A DNA stretch of 64,000 nucleotides from JAGOUN01 sp040389005 (GCA_040389005.1 JAZKAS010000009.1:11080-75079), one strand, 5' to 3'; positions 24,137 through 33,575 are shown, numbered from the stretch's first letter. The notes: generated by a model not told the origin, from the letters alone. Numbers and translations are program-made.

Positions 24137-25570
24137 TTAATGACTGCTTTTTTGCAACCAAACGCGAAATACATAGCAAATTGCAACACCCAAAAGACTT
24201 AGAAAAATAAATTCAAGCAATCCATGCGCCATATTAACGCGCGCAATATTTATTTCATGCGGAATGTTGATTCTCGCAGCGAGTGTTCCTGCCAATTTTC
24301 CACCGACACCAATAGTGACCAGCCACACGCTCATGTAAAGCGCAACAAAGCCCTCTGGCGCAATTTTAGTAAGAATCGATGGAAACATCGCTAAAACACA
24401 GGTTTCACTTAAGGCTAGAATTAAAAAAGCAAAAACTACAAACCAAGCAGATATTTTTTCTTGCGGATTGCCGAAAATACTAGCGACGTAAAAAACAACA
24501 AAAACGATACTCAGCAATACAAACCCGACAATTATTTTATTGATATCGGAGATAGGTCTGCCATTTTTCTCAAAAATCAACCAAAGCTTTGCCGTCGCAG
24601 CACCTAAAAGCATAACAAAAACACTCAAAATCGTAATGAATTGTGAGTTGTTTATATGAATTGAAAAAAGTTGATTCGACACTGTATTATCTATAAAGAG
24701 CAAAATAGAAATAAAGATTTGTGCATAAAGCGAGAAATATAAAATAGATAGACCTGAATATACTACCATTTTCACGGCTCTTTTGTAATCACTCTGCTGA
24801 ACCGAACGAAAAATAATGATTAAGCTCAACACCAAAGCTAACCATATCGCAATATTTGCAAACGTAGGATATTTTAGCGCTTCAAAAACAAGCGCCACAT
24901 AGCCGCCAATGATTCCTCCAAGCTTTAATAACAAAGTAAAATTTAATTTTATGGGTTTAATATATTTTCTTAATACAAAAAAGCCAATAATTAAGTCGAT
25001 ACACATCAGAGAGGAAAATAAAATGCTTGAGTAAAACGCAGCAGAAAATCCATATTTCTCTTTTAACGTTGACGCAAATAATGTTGATAAAAATACTCCA
25101 AGATTAATGCCGATATAAAACACACTAAAACCAAAGTCACGATGGCTGTTGGATAATGATGAACGATCATAAAAGTCGCCAATAAAAGAAGCGAGATTAG
25201 ACTTGATTAAGCCAGTGCTAATGGCAATAAAAGCCAAACCCAAAAACAAACCATTCTCGTTTATCGACAATGCGAGCAAACTAGAGCCCAATATCATTAG
25301 CACGGAGCCTAGAAACGCCGCGACATAATGATTAATTAATTTATCTGAAATATAACCACCAATAATGGCAGACATATAAACGACACTCATGACTGTTCCA
25401 ACAAGCGTAGAACTATTGGCTTCAGAAAGCCCAAAGCGCTCAATGAGAAAGAAAATCAGCAAAGATTGCAGTATATAATATCCATACCGCTCACCAAATT
25501 CGGCAAAACAACTTATAAATAGTACCTTGCGTTGATTTTTAAGCTGCGAAGGCAAAGATGAGAATGACAT
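24137..25570 (-). CDS. POT-family proton-dependent peptide transporter (copy 1)
   Basis: 477 residues with about 12-14 membrane helices. The helix-1 motif FAEFGERYGYYI is the POT/PTR ExxERFxYY proton-coupling and peptide-binding signature (Tyr in place of Phe). IIGGYISDKLI follows the second helix. It imports di- or tripeptides with protons. The start at 25570 is chosen because a near-perfect promoter ends at 25599, predicting transcription from about 25592, which excludes the GTG at 25597. It faces the unknown 441-residue gene, with a second POT transporter beyond. Confidence 0.9.
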   Translation of the reverse strand: MSFSSLPSQLKNQRKVLFISCFAEFGERYGYYILQSLLIFFLIERFGLSEANSSTLVGTVMSVVYMSAIIGGYISDKLINHYVAAFLGSVLMILGSSLLALSINENGLFLGLAFIAISTGLIKSNLASFIGDFYDRSSLSNSHRDFGFSVFYIGINLGVFLSTLFASTLKEKYGFSAAFYSSILFSSLMCIDLIIGFFVLRKYIKPIKLNFTLLLKLGGIIGGYVALVFEALKYPTFANIAIWLALVLSLIIIFRSVQQSDYKRAVKMVVYSGLSILYFSLYAQIFISILLFIDNTVSNQLFSIHINNSQFITILSVFVMLLGAATAKLWLIFEKNGRPISDINKIIVGFVLLSIVFVVFYVASIFGNPQEKISAWFVVFAFLILALSETCVLAMFPSILTKIAPEGFVALYMSVWLVTIGVGGKLAGTLAARINIPHEINIARVNMAHGLLEFIFLSLLGVAICYVFRVWLQKSSH

Positions 25571-25598
25571 AATAGAGAACATCCATTTTTTGCGCACG

Positions 25599-25626
25599 AT
25601 TATATTAAATTACGAAGGATTGTCAA
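25599..25626 (-). promoter_or_regulatory. Consensus sigma-70 promoter of POT transporter 1
   Basis: Minus strand: TTGACA (25621-25626), 16-nt spacer, TATAAT (25599-25604). Both boxes are perfect. Confidence 0.8.
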
Positions 25627-25808
25627 TGTACTTACGAACGTGCAATACACCATCATTATGGGCAAGCAAAATTGCATTAAAACATGATGCGTCAAATTCT
25701 AGAAAAACAATATTATTGATGATAAAGTAAATATATCATTAATCAGCGTGCAGCTAAATAGACACATTAATCCTTTGACCATCACTCAACTTTAAAGGGA
25801 ACTATATT

Positions 25809-27134
25809 GTGGAGAATAAACCCGTTAAATGGCTTGAAAAATACTCATGGAAAGATTTAAGTGCATCAGTAAAAAAGATCAAACCTAAGCTTGCATTGTT
25901 AATTGACGAGCTATCTCCTTCAGATGACTATTCATTTTATCTTGCACGGTATCCTTACGGCGCGCTGATTCTCGATAAAGGAGTTTTTCAACTCATAAAT
26001 GCTGATGGGCAACTAGTTCCATTACATCATGCGAGCATACCTAATGAAACAAAACATGAACTTAGTTATAACAAACTAATGCCGACCGGACTGGTTTCAC
26101 ACAACTCCATTGAAACTTTCTTTATGACCAAAAATCGCACGGCATCTTCTTCGCTATATGGCTCAGGAAATATGGTTGCGCTATGGCATGCATTAGAAGG
26201 GAAAAGTTCATATCAAGCCGGGCCCATTTGGAACATCAGCTCTGGCGCGCGCACCATTTATATGTTACCTAAAATTACAGATAAGCATTCTTATGACGCA
26301 CTTAAGAAAAAATATCATTTAAACTTTACCGTTCCTCAAACACTTAATGAACACTGGAAAATATTTTCCGATCTCGCAAACCACTCGCTTTTCCCAGAAA
26401 AATGGCATTCTGAAGTAATCTTTTTTTCCAGAAAATGGTTTTCTCAAGCGGAAGACAAAGCATTTTCTCCATTATTTAAATATTTTCTGGAAGAAGTATG
26501 GAGCTCTTCATCATTTAAAAGAAATCAATTTATATTTGATTTTGCTTTTTCTCTGGCTCAAGAAAAGAAAAATTTAAAACCCAATCCTTATTTAGCAGAT
26601 ACTGTAAAACATCTTATCGCGATGGGTGATGGCTTTTCTCCAGGACTAGCGACCTCAATTGATAATTTGTCAGCTCCCATAAGCGGGTTACAGAAAGTGT
26701 TTCTTGAAGACTATGGGTTAAAAAAATATGCGCCAGCACTTGTGCATTTACACCACTTCTCCTCAGATGCGACTAGACCAGTTTATTATTCACTCGAAAC
26801 ACCTACTACTACCATTTTCTCACCGCGATCTAATCGACTTTCAAGCAAAATGGTGGATATGCGAGAATTAAAATATCTCACAGAAACTTTGCTATCAGAA
26901 ATTCTCAAAGGAACGCTTTCGATTGAAGAAACGCCTCTTTTTGATATTGCCCGTAACGTTTGCTACAAATTTTATCACTCCGAAAAAGACCAATTAAACG
27001 AAATATCTAATATTGCAGATATCACCAAGATTGATAGCTCGTTTACTAAAACTCTCATTGATAATAAAAAATATGCTTTTCCAGAGTTCTCACCATTTTT
27101 TAGAGGCTGCATTTCAATTTCAAAAGGAACGTAA
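25809..27134 (+). CDS. Protein of unknown function between two peptide transporters
   Basis: 441 residues, family not recognised. No signal peptide or membrane helix is visible, so it is probably cytosolic. It is rich in aromatic residues and has no obvious P-loop, catalytic triad or metal motif; conserved-looking segments are AGPIWNISSGARTIYMLP (about 138-155) and HLHHFSSDATRPVYYS (about 317-332). The start is GTG with AAGGGAAC about 9 nt upstream. It sits between two POT transporters and next to a proline-iminopeptidase-like gene, so a role in peptide or amino-acid use is suggested by context only. Confidence 0.8.
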   Translation: MENKPVKWLEKYSWKDLSASVKKIKPKLALLIDELSPSDDYSFYLARYPYGALILDKGVFQLINADGQLVPLHHASIPNETKHELSYNKLMPTGLVSHNSIETFFMTKNRTASSSLYGSGNMVALWHALEGKSSYQAGPIWNISSGARTIYMLPKITDKHSYDALKKKYHLNFTVPQTLNEHWKIFSDLANHSLFPEKWHSEVIFFSRKWFSQAEDKAFSPLFKYFLEEVWSSSSFKRNQFIFDFAFSLAQEKKNLKPNPYLADTVKHLIAMGDGFSPGLATSIDNLSAPISGLQKVFLEDYGLKKYAPALVHLHHFSSDATRPVYYSLETPTTTIFSPRSNRLSSKMVDMRELKYLTETLLSEILKGTLSIEETPLFDIARNVCYKFYHSEKDQLNEISNIADITKIDSSFTKTLIDNKKYAFPEFSPFFRGCISISKGT

Positions 27135-27163
27135 CATCAAAAAAATAGTATCTTCAAGTTCAA

Positions 27164-28606
27164 CTACTGTGAATCCGTGGTTTTAACAAGTTTTTTTAAT
27201 AAAGGAACCAAAAACAAACTCATCACAGCAATAACTATAGAAAAGATAAAGTATAGAAAAAAGCTGTGTTGATAAATATGCGCAACAGCAAAAATATTAG
27301 CGCCGATTGCTTCAGGAATATCAGTGATATTGGCAAACCAGCCGGCTAACTTGCCGCCCAACGCAAGTGAAATCAAGAAAATCCCTATCATCACACCCAT
27401 AATGCTTGAAGGCAACAACTCCCCCACCATAGCTAAACTAATGGGCATCAGCAATAACTCGCCAACACCAATCAAAATATAAGGAGGAATAAACCATTCT
27501 GGATTAATGAGCCCATTAACATTCTGCATTAAAGATCCTAAAAACAGCAACCCAAATGCGAGGCATTGTATCAAAAGTGCTAATGAAAATTTCATAAAAA
27601 CTGTTGGATTGAATCGCGGATATCTACGAGGAAGCCAACGCCATGCCCAAACAAAAAATGGCCCTGCGACAATAACTGTACATGCCTCTATCGCTGGAAA
27701 AGTTGTTGGAAGCAACGTTATCCCTAAAAAATTTCGATCAACAATACGTTCAACAAATAAATTCATTGAAAAAAACATTTGAAAATACATTGCCCAATAC
27801 AAAGTAGAAATTAACATCAAAAGCAGAAAAGCGACGAAACGTTTCCTCATAAAGTTTTGAGCTTTATAGGCAGCATACACAACGTAAATTAAACATAAAA
27901 AAGCAACTAAGAAGAAAAATATTGAAGCAATAGTCTGTCGCTGTATAACGTAATAACCTAATATAATAGCGCCCAACAAAATAAAAATGGTGAACAGCCA
28001 CTTGTTTTTACTGATAATAACAATCGAATTAGTAATTCTAAAATATCGTGTCCCTAACCAAAAGGTAAAGAAACAAAACAAAAGAACAATGGAAGAGCTA
28101 AGAAAAACACTGTGCCATCCAAAATGATGCTGAATGCCTCCTGCGACAGTTTCTCCTATGATGATGCCCGTATTGACACCAATATAACAAAAAGTAAACC
28201 CACTGTGCCGCCGCTCATCATTAGCATCATATAATAAGCCTACCATACAGCGCACACTCGGTACTAATAAACCAACACCCATTGTGATAAAACTTAATGC
28301 TAAAATAATCATATTTATATTATCTACAGCAGATAACGAGCCATAGCCTACAGATAACATTAATGCTGCTAACAAGACGGCAACTCTATGACCAATTAAT
28401 CGATCAGAAATATAACCCCCAATAACTGTATTAGAATACGATAACGCAGTAATTGACCCCAATATGCCATAGCTTAATTTATCTGATAAATGTAATGTGT
28501 TAATCAGATAGAAAATAAGCAGTGACTGAATCACATAAAATCCACAGCGCTCCCACATCTCTGTTAGAAAATAAATTTTTAATACTTTAGGCTGCTTCTG
28601 CTCCAT
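27164..28606 (-). CDS. POT-family proton-dependent peptide transporter (copy 2)
   Basis: 480 residues, a paralogue of the transporter at 24137-25570. The helix-1 motif LTEMWERCGFYVIQSLL matches the POT ExxERFxYY signature with Cys and Phe replacements. VIGGYISDRLIGHRVAVLLA follows helix 2. Twelve or more hydrophobic helices can be counted. The start is set at 28606, where AAGG stands 9-10 nt upstream; a frame reaching 28705 would add 33 basic residues without a ribosome-binding site. Its 3' end lies 29 bp from the end of the unknown 441-aa gene, tail to tail. Confidence 0.88.
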   Translation of the reverse strand: MEQKQPKVLKIYFLTEMWERCGFYVIQSLLIFYLINTLHLSDKLSYGILGSITALSYSNTVIGGYISDRLIGHRVAVLLAALMLSVGYGSLSAVDNINMIILALSFITMGVGLLVPSVRCMVGLLYDANDERRHSGFTFCYIGVNTGIIIGETVAGGIQHHFGWHSVFLSSSIVLLFCFFTFWLGTRYFRITNSIVIISKNKWLFTIFILLGAIILGYYVIQRQTIASIFFFLVAFLCLIYVVYAAYKAQNFMRKRFVAFLLLMLISTLYWAMYFQMFFSMNLFVERIVDRNFLGITLLPTTFPAIEACTVIVAGPFFVWAWRWLPRRYPRFNPTVFMKFSLALLIQCLAFGLLFLGSLMQNVNGLINPEWFIPPYILIGVGELLLMPISLAMVGELLPSSIMGVMIGIFLISLALGGKLAGWFANITDIPEAIGANIFAVAHIYQHSFFLYFIFSIVIAVMSLFLVPLLKKLVKTTDSQ

Positions 28607-28771
28607 AAACCGAAACCTTAAGATGGAGTTATTTTTCACGCAGAATAATATGATTCTTTTTGAAACGCCAGATATGCCAGCAAAAATAGTTTTTTTAGTT
28701 TCCATGAACTTAAAAATCAGACTTTCATTTCGAAAAACACGACACGAATTACCCTAGGATAAGACGCTTTG

Positions 28772-28799
28772 TTGACAACATTTGATGGTTCTATATAAT
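28772..28799 (+). promoter_or_regulatory. Consensus sigma-70 promoter of the iminopeptidase-like gene
   Basis: TTGACA (28772-28777), 16-nt spacer, TATAAT (28794-28799), both perfect. Transcription would start near 28806, so the upstream TTG/ATG codons at 28782-28785 cannot be used and translation must begin at 28824. Confidence 0.8.
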
Positions 28800-28823
28800 C
28801 AGTTAAAAAGCGAACAGACTCAA

Positions 28824-30077
28824 ATGAAAAAATATACCGAAAATGAAATCTTACAATATGTTCCGCTGGACCATTTAAATCCGACTCAAGGAGCGATCAC
28901 GCTTTTTGCGCGCGATATTTACATGCAAGGCAATGAGCATGCTGAATTATTGTTTTTCTTCAATGGCGGCCCGGGATTTTCTTGTATACGCGACTGGCGT
29001 AGCAGCGCATGGATCCTAGAAGCGCTAGAAAAATATCGTGTTATTTTGCTTGATCAACGTGGCACAGGACGTAGTCAACCTGTTGATATCGCCATGCTTG
29101 ATAAATTTGCCTCCCCCGAGGATTTGTTAGGCTATTTAATTCACTTCAGAGCGGATAATATTGTTCGTGATACTGAATTTTTACGTCAGCATGTTTTTAA
29201 GCGCAACAAAATAAGTATTTTAGGCCAGAGTTTTGGCGGTTTCGTTGCGTTATCTTATTTAAGTTTTTTCCCTGAATCGCTAAATCAGGTTTTTATTACA
29301 GCAGGGATTGCGCCATTGACGTGCTCTTCTGTAACGGAAGTTTATCAAGCGCTGATAAAAAATTTGGCATTGCGCAATGAAAAATATTATCAACACTACC
29401 CTCAAGATAAACTTAAAATCCAAGCTATTACTGAGATACTAAGAAAAAATCCAATTACCATTGGGAATGAAATATTAACCCTCGGACGTTTTTTAAATCT
29501 AGGCTGGTATCTTGGAACAGAAGGCGGCTTCGAAACATTACATCATTTTTTTGATGAAGCTTTTTGCGATGAGTCAATGACAAAATTATCTTGGCGTTTC
29601 GTAAAAAACATGCTGCAAGCAACCAGCTTTTGGGAAGTTGATCCATTATACGCAGTTCTACATGAATCCATTTATTGCAATGGATTTGGCAGCCATTGGG
29701 CGACTGATCAAATCATACAAAGTATTGAATCTTTTTCATTAGAAAACACCCCTCCTTATTTTTCAGGAGAAATGGTTCAAAAAAATGCATTTAAAGATTA
29801 TCTTGGATTACAGCCTTTTGCTAATGTTGCCGAATTATTAGCAAACAAAAATGACTGGTGTCATTTATACGATTTACAAAAACTACAAAACAACCCTGTC
29901 CCAATCGCCGTGTTATTAATAAAAGATGATATTTATGTCAATTATGATTTATCTCAGGCCGCATTAAAGCACATTAAAAACGCACGAGTATGGCAACATG
30001 ACACTTGGCAGCATGATGCATTGAGGAAACATGGCAAAGAAGTGATGCAAAAATTATTTACGCTTATTGCATCATAA
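28824..30077 (+). CDS. Alpha/beta hydrolase, proline iminopeptidase (S33) family
   Basis: 417 residues. The oxyanion/HGGPG-type motif reads FNGGPGFSCIRDW, and LLDQRGTGRSQP is a strong S33 signature. The nucleophile elbow is LGQSFGGFVALSY (Ser near 136). Asp in LLIKDDIYVNYD and the His in DTWQHDALRKHG are the likely acid and base. Such enzymes release N-terminal proline or other residues from peptides in the cytosol. It is longer than single-domain iminopeptidases (about 310) because of a large helical cap, as in the prolyl aminopeptidase 2 type. Fits with the two neighbouring peptide importers. Confidence 0.85.
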   Translation: MKKYTENEILQYVPLDHLNPTQGAITLFARDIYMQGNEHAELLFFFNGGPGFSCIRDWRSSAWILEALEKYRVILLDQRGTGRSQPVDIAMLDKFASPEDLLGYLIHFRADNIVRDTEFLRQHVFKRNKISILGQSFGGFVALSYLSFFPESLNQVFITAGIAPLTCSSVTEVYQALIKNLALRNEKYYQHYPQDKLKIQAITEILRKNPITIGNEILTLGRFLNLGWYLGTEGGFETLHHFFDEAFCDESMTKLSWRFVKNMLQATSFWEVDPLYAVLHESIYCNGFGSHWATDQIIQSIESFSLENTPPYFSGEMVQKNAFKDYLGLQPFANVAELLANKNDWCHLYDLQKLQNNPVPIAVLLIKDDIYVNYDLSQAALKHIKNARVWQHDTWQHDALRKHGKEVMQKLFTLIAS

Positions 30078-30239
30078 CGTTTTGTACAAACAGAACAAAA
30101 TCTGAACTAACCACGAATTACCCTCCGAGATTTGCTAGAGCAATTATGTCATAGTTTTTGCTTATCAAGCGCTGCATTATACACGCCACAGCGGGCAGGC
30201 ATCTGTTTTATAACATAATAGAGCTTTTTTGAAACTCGT

Positions 30240-30345
30240 GTCATCGTCATTGCGAGTACTCGAAGCAATCTATCTTCATCTTGTTTTTTTGGATGGATTG
30301 CCGCGCTGAGCTCGCGACAAATGAACGTAGCGAGCGATGATGAGC
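30240..30345. repeat. REP-like palindromic interspersed element
   Basis: Within the 300-bp gap 30078-30378 the stretch starting TCATCGTCATTGCGAG and ending GCGAGCGATGATGA resembles the CGTCATTGCGAG...CGAAGCAATC family of bacterial palindromic repeats. Inner arms GCAATCTATC (30265-30274) and GATGGATTGC (30292-30301) pair, and the outer TCATCG/CGATGA can close the structure. Only one copy is in the window. The rest of the gap shows nothing recognisable. Confidence 0.5.
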
Positions 30346-30378
30346 TTGGTAATTTTTTCAGCCAAAAAGGAGATTGAA

Positions 30379-30831
30379 ATGCGTAATTCTTCTTACATTC
30401 CAGCGGTATCTCAACCTACTTCAGCTAATTTTACGTGCAAGCCTCCAGAACTTTGTGAGTGGGCAACCCGTAAAAAACATATTTTAATTGTTGAAGATAA
30501 TCCCCTACTACAACACTTTCACTCAATGTGGCTAAATGATTTGGGCTATGCGGTGACCGTCGTGGATGCTGGCGAAGACGCCCTTAGAAAAAATCTCGCT
30601 AATTATGATTTGGTGTTAATGGATCTTGAATTGCCGGGCGATGATGGCATTACGATTACACAAAAATTACTGAAGAATAATCCGCAACTCAACCTCCCGG
30701 TTGTTGCATGCACGTCACACGCAGAAGCAGATATGAAAGCTGCTTGCATAGCCGCAGGCATGGTAGGTTATTTACAAAAGCCCATATCGCCCACGCTTTT
30801 GGAGCGCTCTTTAAAAGCCTATTTAACTTAA
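30379..30831 (+). CDS. Single-domain response regulator
   Basis: 150 residues: about 30 residues of unstructured N-terminus followed by one receiver domain and no output domain. Acidic pocket in ILIVEDNPLLQHF, acceptor Asp near 80 in LMDLELPGDDG, Thr/Ser in VACTSHAE and Lys in YLQKPIS. The receiver closely resembles those of the hybrid kinases in this window (EDNPLxQH, KP-[IL]), so it may shuttle phosphate between their Hpt domains and an output elsewhere. The start at 30379 is fixed by AAGGAG 6 nt upstream. Confidence 0.9.
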   Translation: MRNSSYIPAVSQPTSANFTCKPPELCEWATRKKHILIVEDNPLLQHFHSMWLNDLGYAVTVVDAGEDALRKNLANYDLVLMDLELPGDDGITITQKLLKNNPQLNLPVVACTSHAEADMKAACIAAGMVGYLQKPISPTLLERSLKAYLT

Positions 30832-30886
30832 AAATTTTTTTATGAACAACGAATAAAAAAACGGTCGTCTATATTATTTGACCTTG

Positions 30887-31756
30887 TTATTTTTTAACGC
30901 TGCTTATTCCGTCATTTATGCTGACTGTTAATTTTTTCATGTGCGCCAGCACCGGAATCGATTTTCTTTTTTCTCGCAAATAATCTAAATCAACTTCGCC
31001 ATACACAACACCGTTTGCAGGTTGTTGCATTTCATCGATAATTTTCCCCCATGGATCAACGATCAAGCTATGTCCATAAGTTTTACGTTGACTTGCATGG
31101 GTTCCCCACTGATTTGAGGCAATAACATAAGAAAAATTTTCAATCGCGCGTGCGCGTAATAATGCATGCCAATGTGCAATTCCTGTTTTTTCTACAAACG
31201 CGGCTGAAACCGCAATCAGTTCTACACCCTGCTTCATAAATTCAATAAATATTTCTGAGAAACGCAAATCGTAACAAACCGCTAACCCCAATTTTCCAAA
31301 CGGCGTTTCAACAATGACTAATTCATCGCCAGGCTCTGCGGTATTGGATTCTCTATAACATTCTACAGGACAAATAGTTGCATCAAATAAATGCGCTTTA
31401 TCGTAACGCGCAACGACTTGCCCTTGATCGTTGTACACGAGACACGCAGCCCGTATTTTATTCGGATTTTCAGATTTAACGGGAATGGTGCCGCCGACAA
31501 TCCAGACGTGATGTTTTTTTGCTTGAGATGCAAGAAAATTTTGTATTTTTCCCTCGCCAAACGTTTCTTGTACGGCTACAGAATCCGTCGCGGTAAAACC
31601 CATAATGGCAAACATTTCCGGTAGCACTATCAGTTTCGCGCCATTCATACACGCTTCTGCAATCAATTTCGTTGCAGTTTGTAGATTTTCATCAACGTTG
31701 TTAGTCGATGATATTTGAATAGCAGCCACTTTATTCATTATTTTATTTTCACTCAT
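30887..31756 (-). CDS. Carbon-nitrogen hydrolase (nitrilase superfamily, Nit1-like amidase)
   Basis: 289 residues. The Glu-Lys-Cys triad is visible: Glu in LIVLPEMFAIMG, Lys in RYDKAHLFD and Cys in LAVCYDLRFSE. These are typical of the Nit/omega-amidase branch, which hydrolyses small amides such as deaminated glutathione. IPVLAHMKKLTVS lies at the C-terminus. A second start six codons in (31738, MNKVAAIQIS) is equally possible; neither has a strong ribosome-binding site. It stands alone, divergent from the S24-like regulator. Confidence 0.88.
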   Translation of the reverse strand: MSENKIMNKVAAIQISSTNNVDENLQTATKLIAEACMNGAKLIVLPEMFAIMGFTATDSVAVQETFGEGKIQNFLASQAKKHHVWIVGGTIPVKSENPNKIRAACLVYNDQGQVVARYDKAHLFDATICPVECYRESNTAEPGDELVIVETPFGKLGLAVCYDLRFSEIFIEFMKQGVELIAVSAAFVEKTGIAHWHALLRARAIENFSYVIASNQWGTHASQRKTYGHSLIVDPWGKIIDEMQQPANGVVYGEVDLDYLREKRKSIPVLAHMKKLTVSINDGISSVKK

Positions 31757-31968
31757 AGATAACGCTTAATTATTCGATTGCTTAGCCGCTTGCTGCTCGG
31801 CTTTTCGTATTGACAACATTTTATTTAAATACAAACAGTTAGACCATTATATAGGCACGCAAAGTGAAAGCAAGTTCCCATCTTGAACGATTTAAAATTC
31901 ACCAAAACTATGGTATCCTACTCATTATACTGAACTTTTAACCTATTTATTTGCGTACAGGTGGCCCA

Positions 31969-32613
31969 TTGATTAGCCAAATCCTCAAAATGCTGATGTT
32001 TAAAAAAGACATCCGAACAACGCAGCTAGCGCGCGAGATTGACGTGCCGCAGCAGACGTTGCAGCGCATTGTGGCCGGGTTGTCACCGAGTCCGCATCGC
32101 AAAACACTTGTGCCGTTAGCGGAATATTTTAAAGTCTCGGTGGATCAATTAACCGGCAAGAAGCCTCTGCCGGAAGATTTAGCGACAGCGGTAATTTCGC
32201 CAACTCAAACGCTGTCTTCTATGCAGCAAATTCCGCTATTAGATTGTTCGGATGTCGAATGTTTTCTACAAGATCATAATCCTGCTTTAATTAAAGAACA
32301 CTTGGCGGCGGATGCTAGTGTATCAAGTGATGCATTTGCGTTGACGATGATGGATTCTTCGATGGAGCCATATGTGCCTCAGGGGGCCATTTTGATTTTA
32401 GATCCTCGTCGAGCCCCCAAAGATCGCGGGTTTGTGTTGGCAAAATTTGATGGCGGCCAAGCGTTGGTGTTTCGGCAATTGTTGATCGATGGTGAACATC
32501 GTTATTTAAAACCGATGAATCCCGATTTGTCGGCGTTTCCAATGCGTTTGCTGCGTGAAGAAGATAAAATTTTCGGCGTACTATTGGAGTTAAGGCACCG
32601 GTACGATCACTAA
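31969..32613 (+). CDS. LexA/CI-like regulator (HTH plus S24 domain) lacking the catalytic Lys
   Basis: About 214 residues. The N-terminal XRE helix-turn-helix reads RTTQLAREIDVPQQTLQRIV. The C-terminal S24 domain has Ser in MMDSSMEPYVPQGAILILD. LexA has its catalytic Lys in VxVKRL; the aligned stretch here reads ALVFRQLL, so the Lys is Phe and self-cleavage is unlikely. Such peptidase-dead regulators may still bind DNA and dimerise. The start is probably TTG at 31969 with AGGTGG 4 nt upstream; TTG 31951 and ATG 31990 are alternatives. No prophage genes lie nearby. Confidence 0.85.
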   Translation: MISQILKMLMFKKDIRTTQLAREIDVPQQTLQRIVAGLSPSPHRKTLVPLAEYFKVSVDQLTGKKPLPEDLATAVISPTQTLSSMQQIPLLDCSDVECFLQDHNPALIKEHLAADASVSSDAFALTMMDSSMEPYVPQGAILILDPRRAPKDRGFVLAKFDGGQALVFRQLLIDGEHRYLKPMNPDLSAFPMRLLREEDKIFGVLLELRHRYDH

Positions 32614-32707
32614 GATTAAACGAGGAATTGTGGGGAGAGCTGCACGAAACACTTGAACCAGTCTTGGGGAATAATTTTATGATCTCAATTGCTAATCATA
32701 ACCCTCT

Positions 32708-32729
32708 CGCCAAGTCTATTTTCTTGGCG
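32708..32729. promoter_or_regulatory. Inverted repeat upstream of the 258-aa gene
   Basis: CGCCAAG (32708-32714), 8-nt loop and CTTGGCG (32723-32729), followed at once by TATAAT (32731-32736). It may end transcription of the S24-like gene or act as an operator on a promoter for the next gene. No T-run follows, so a simple terminator is less likely. Confidence 0.4.
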
Positions 32730-32798
32730 TATAATTGGCCTTAATTAGTAGGACAATATTGCGCATGGAAGCACAATAGAGCAATTGAGGTGCAGATC

Positions 32799-33575
32799 AT
32801 GCTTTCATTCATGAGCAGCTTTTTCAATACAGGATCGACAAAAGTCATGCCGGCAGAGGTGGTTGCCGCCACACTTTCTTCATCAAAACTTACTCAGGTT
32901 GCCCCCGAAAATTTTACGATAGAGGCGGCTAATGCAGGAAGACCGGCTCGAGTACGTAGCACGAGCTCAGGCGGTGAAACAGATATTATTTCTGACGACG
33001 ACAGCGTGCCACGCACTCCTGACACCAGTTTAGTGAGCCGCAACACGGAAAATAGCGCCTCTCCTGCAAGTAACTCGGTTGACAATGCTGAGTTTGATTC
33101 AGAAAGCGACGATGATCTTGCTGTACCACTTAAAAAACAGCTTTATGTAACATTTGCAAAAAAACTAGAACGTCATCGTGTAAAAAGCGAAAATTATCAT
33201 TTCATGAACATGCTGAATAACGATGAATTTTCCGAGTTTATGCTAACACTCTTAGAGCATCCAAAAAAATATTTCGTTGAGAAATCTTTTGAGCGCCAAC
33301 CTGAGCAGAAGCAATTAGAGTATTTTCATAGGCTTATCGATATCGCTGAAAAAAAGCCATCAGAAGAAGTCGCAAAGGCCTCGTTTTTTAGCCACGATAT
33401 TTCTAAAGAGGAAGAAGTCGACCGGCTTTTACAGCATTGCTTTAAACAGGCTCCCAACAAGTGGCTGGCTATTTTACGACACCCTGTCTACGGACCACAA
33501 TTTTTGAACAGCGAGATTTTTTCAAAAAATTCACCGCCGCTTGAAGAAAATCAATTTAACGCCTGCGCTCTGTAA
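32799..33575 (+). CDS. Unknown protein with disordered acidic N-terminus, possible secreted effector
   Basis: 258 residues, not recognised. Residues 1-110 are low-complexity, Ser/Asp/Glu-rich and probably disordered (DIISDDDSVPRTP, EFDSESDDDLAVP). Residues 110-258 are helical and charged with no catalytic motif. There is no signal peptide. Start at ATG 32799 with GAGGTG 6 nt upstream; an in-frame GTG at 32790 overlaps that site. Isolated between a regulator and the PSxxPT repeat protein. Type IV effector status is possible in a Legionellales-like host but nothing in the sequence proves it. Confidence 0.75.
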   Translation: MLSFMSSFFNTGSTKVMPAEVVAATLSSSKLTQVAPENFTIEAANAGRPARVRSTSSGGETDIISDDDSVPRTPDTSLVSRNTENSASPASNSVDNAEFDSESDDDLAVPLKKQLYVTFAKKLERHRVKSENYHFMNMLNNDEFSEFMLTLLEHPKKYFVEKSFERQPEQKQLEYFHRLIDIAEKKPSEEVAKASFFSHDISKEEEVDRLLQHCFKQAPNKWLAILRHPVYGPQFLNSEIFSKNSPPLEENQFNACAL

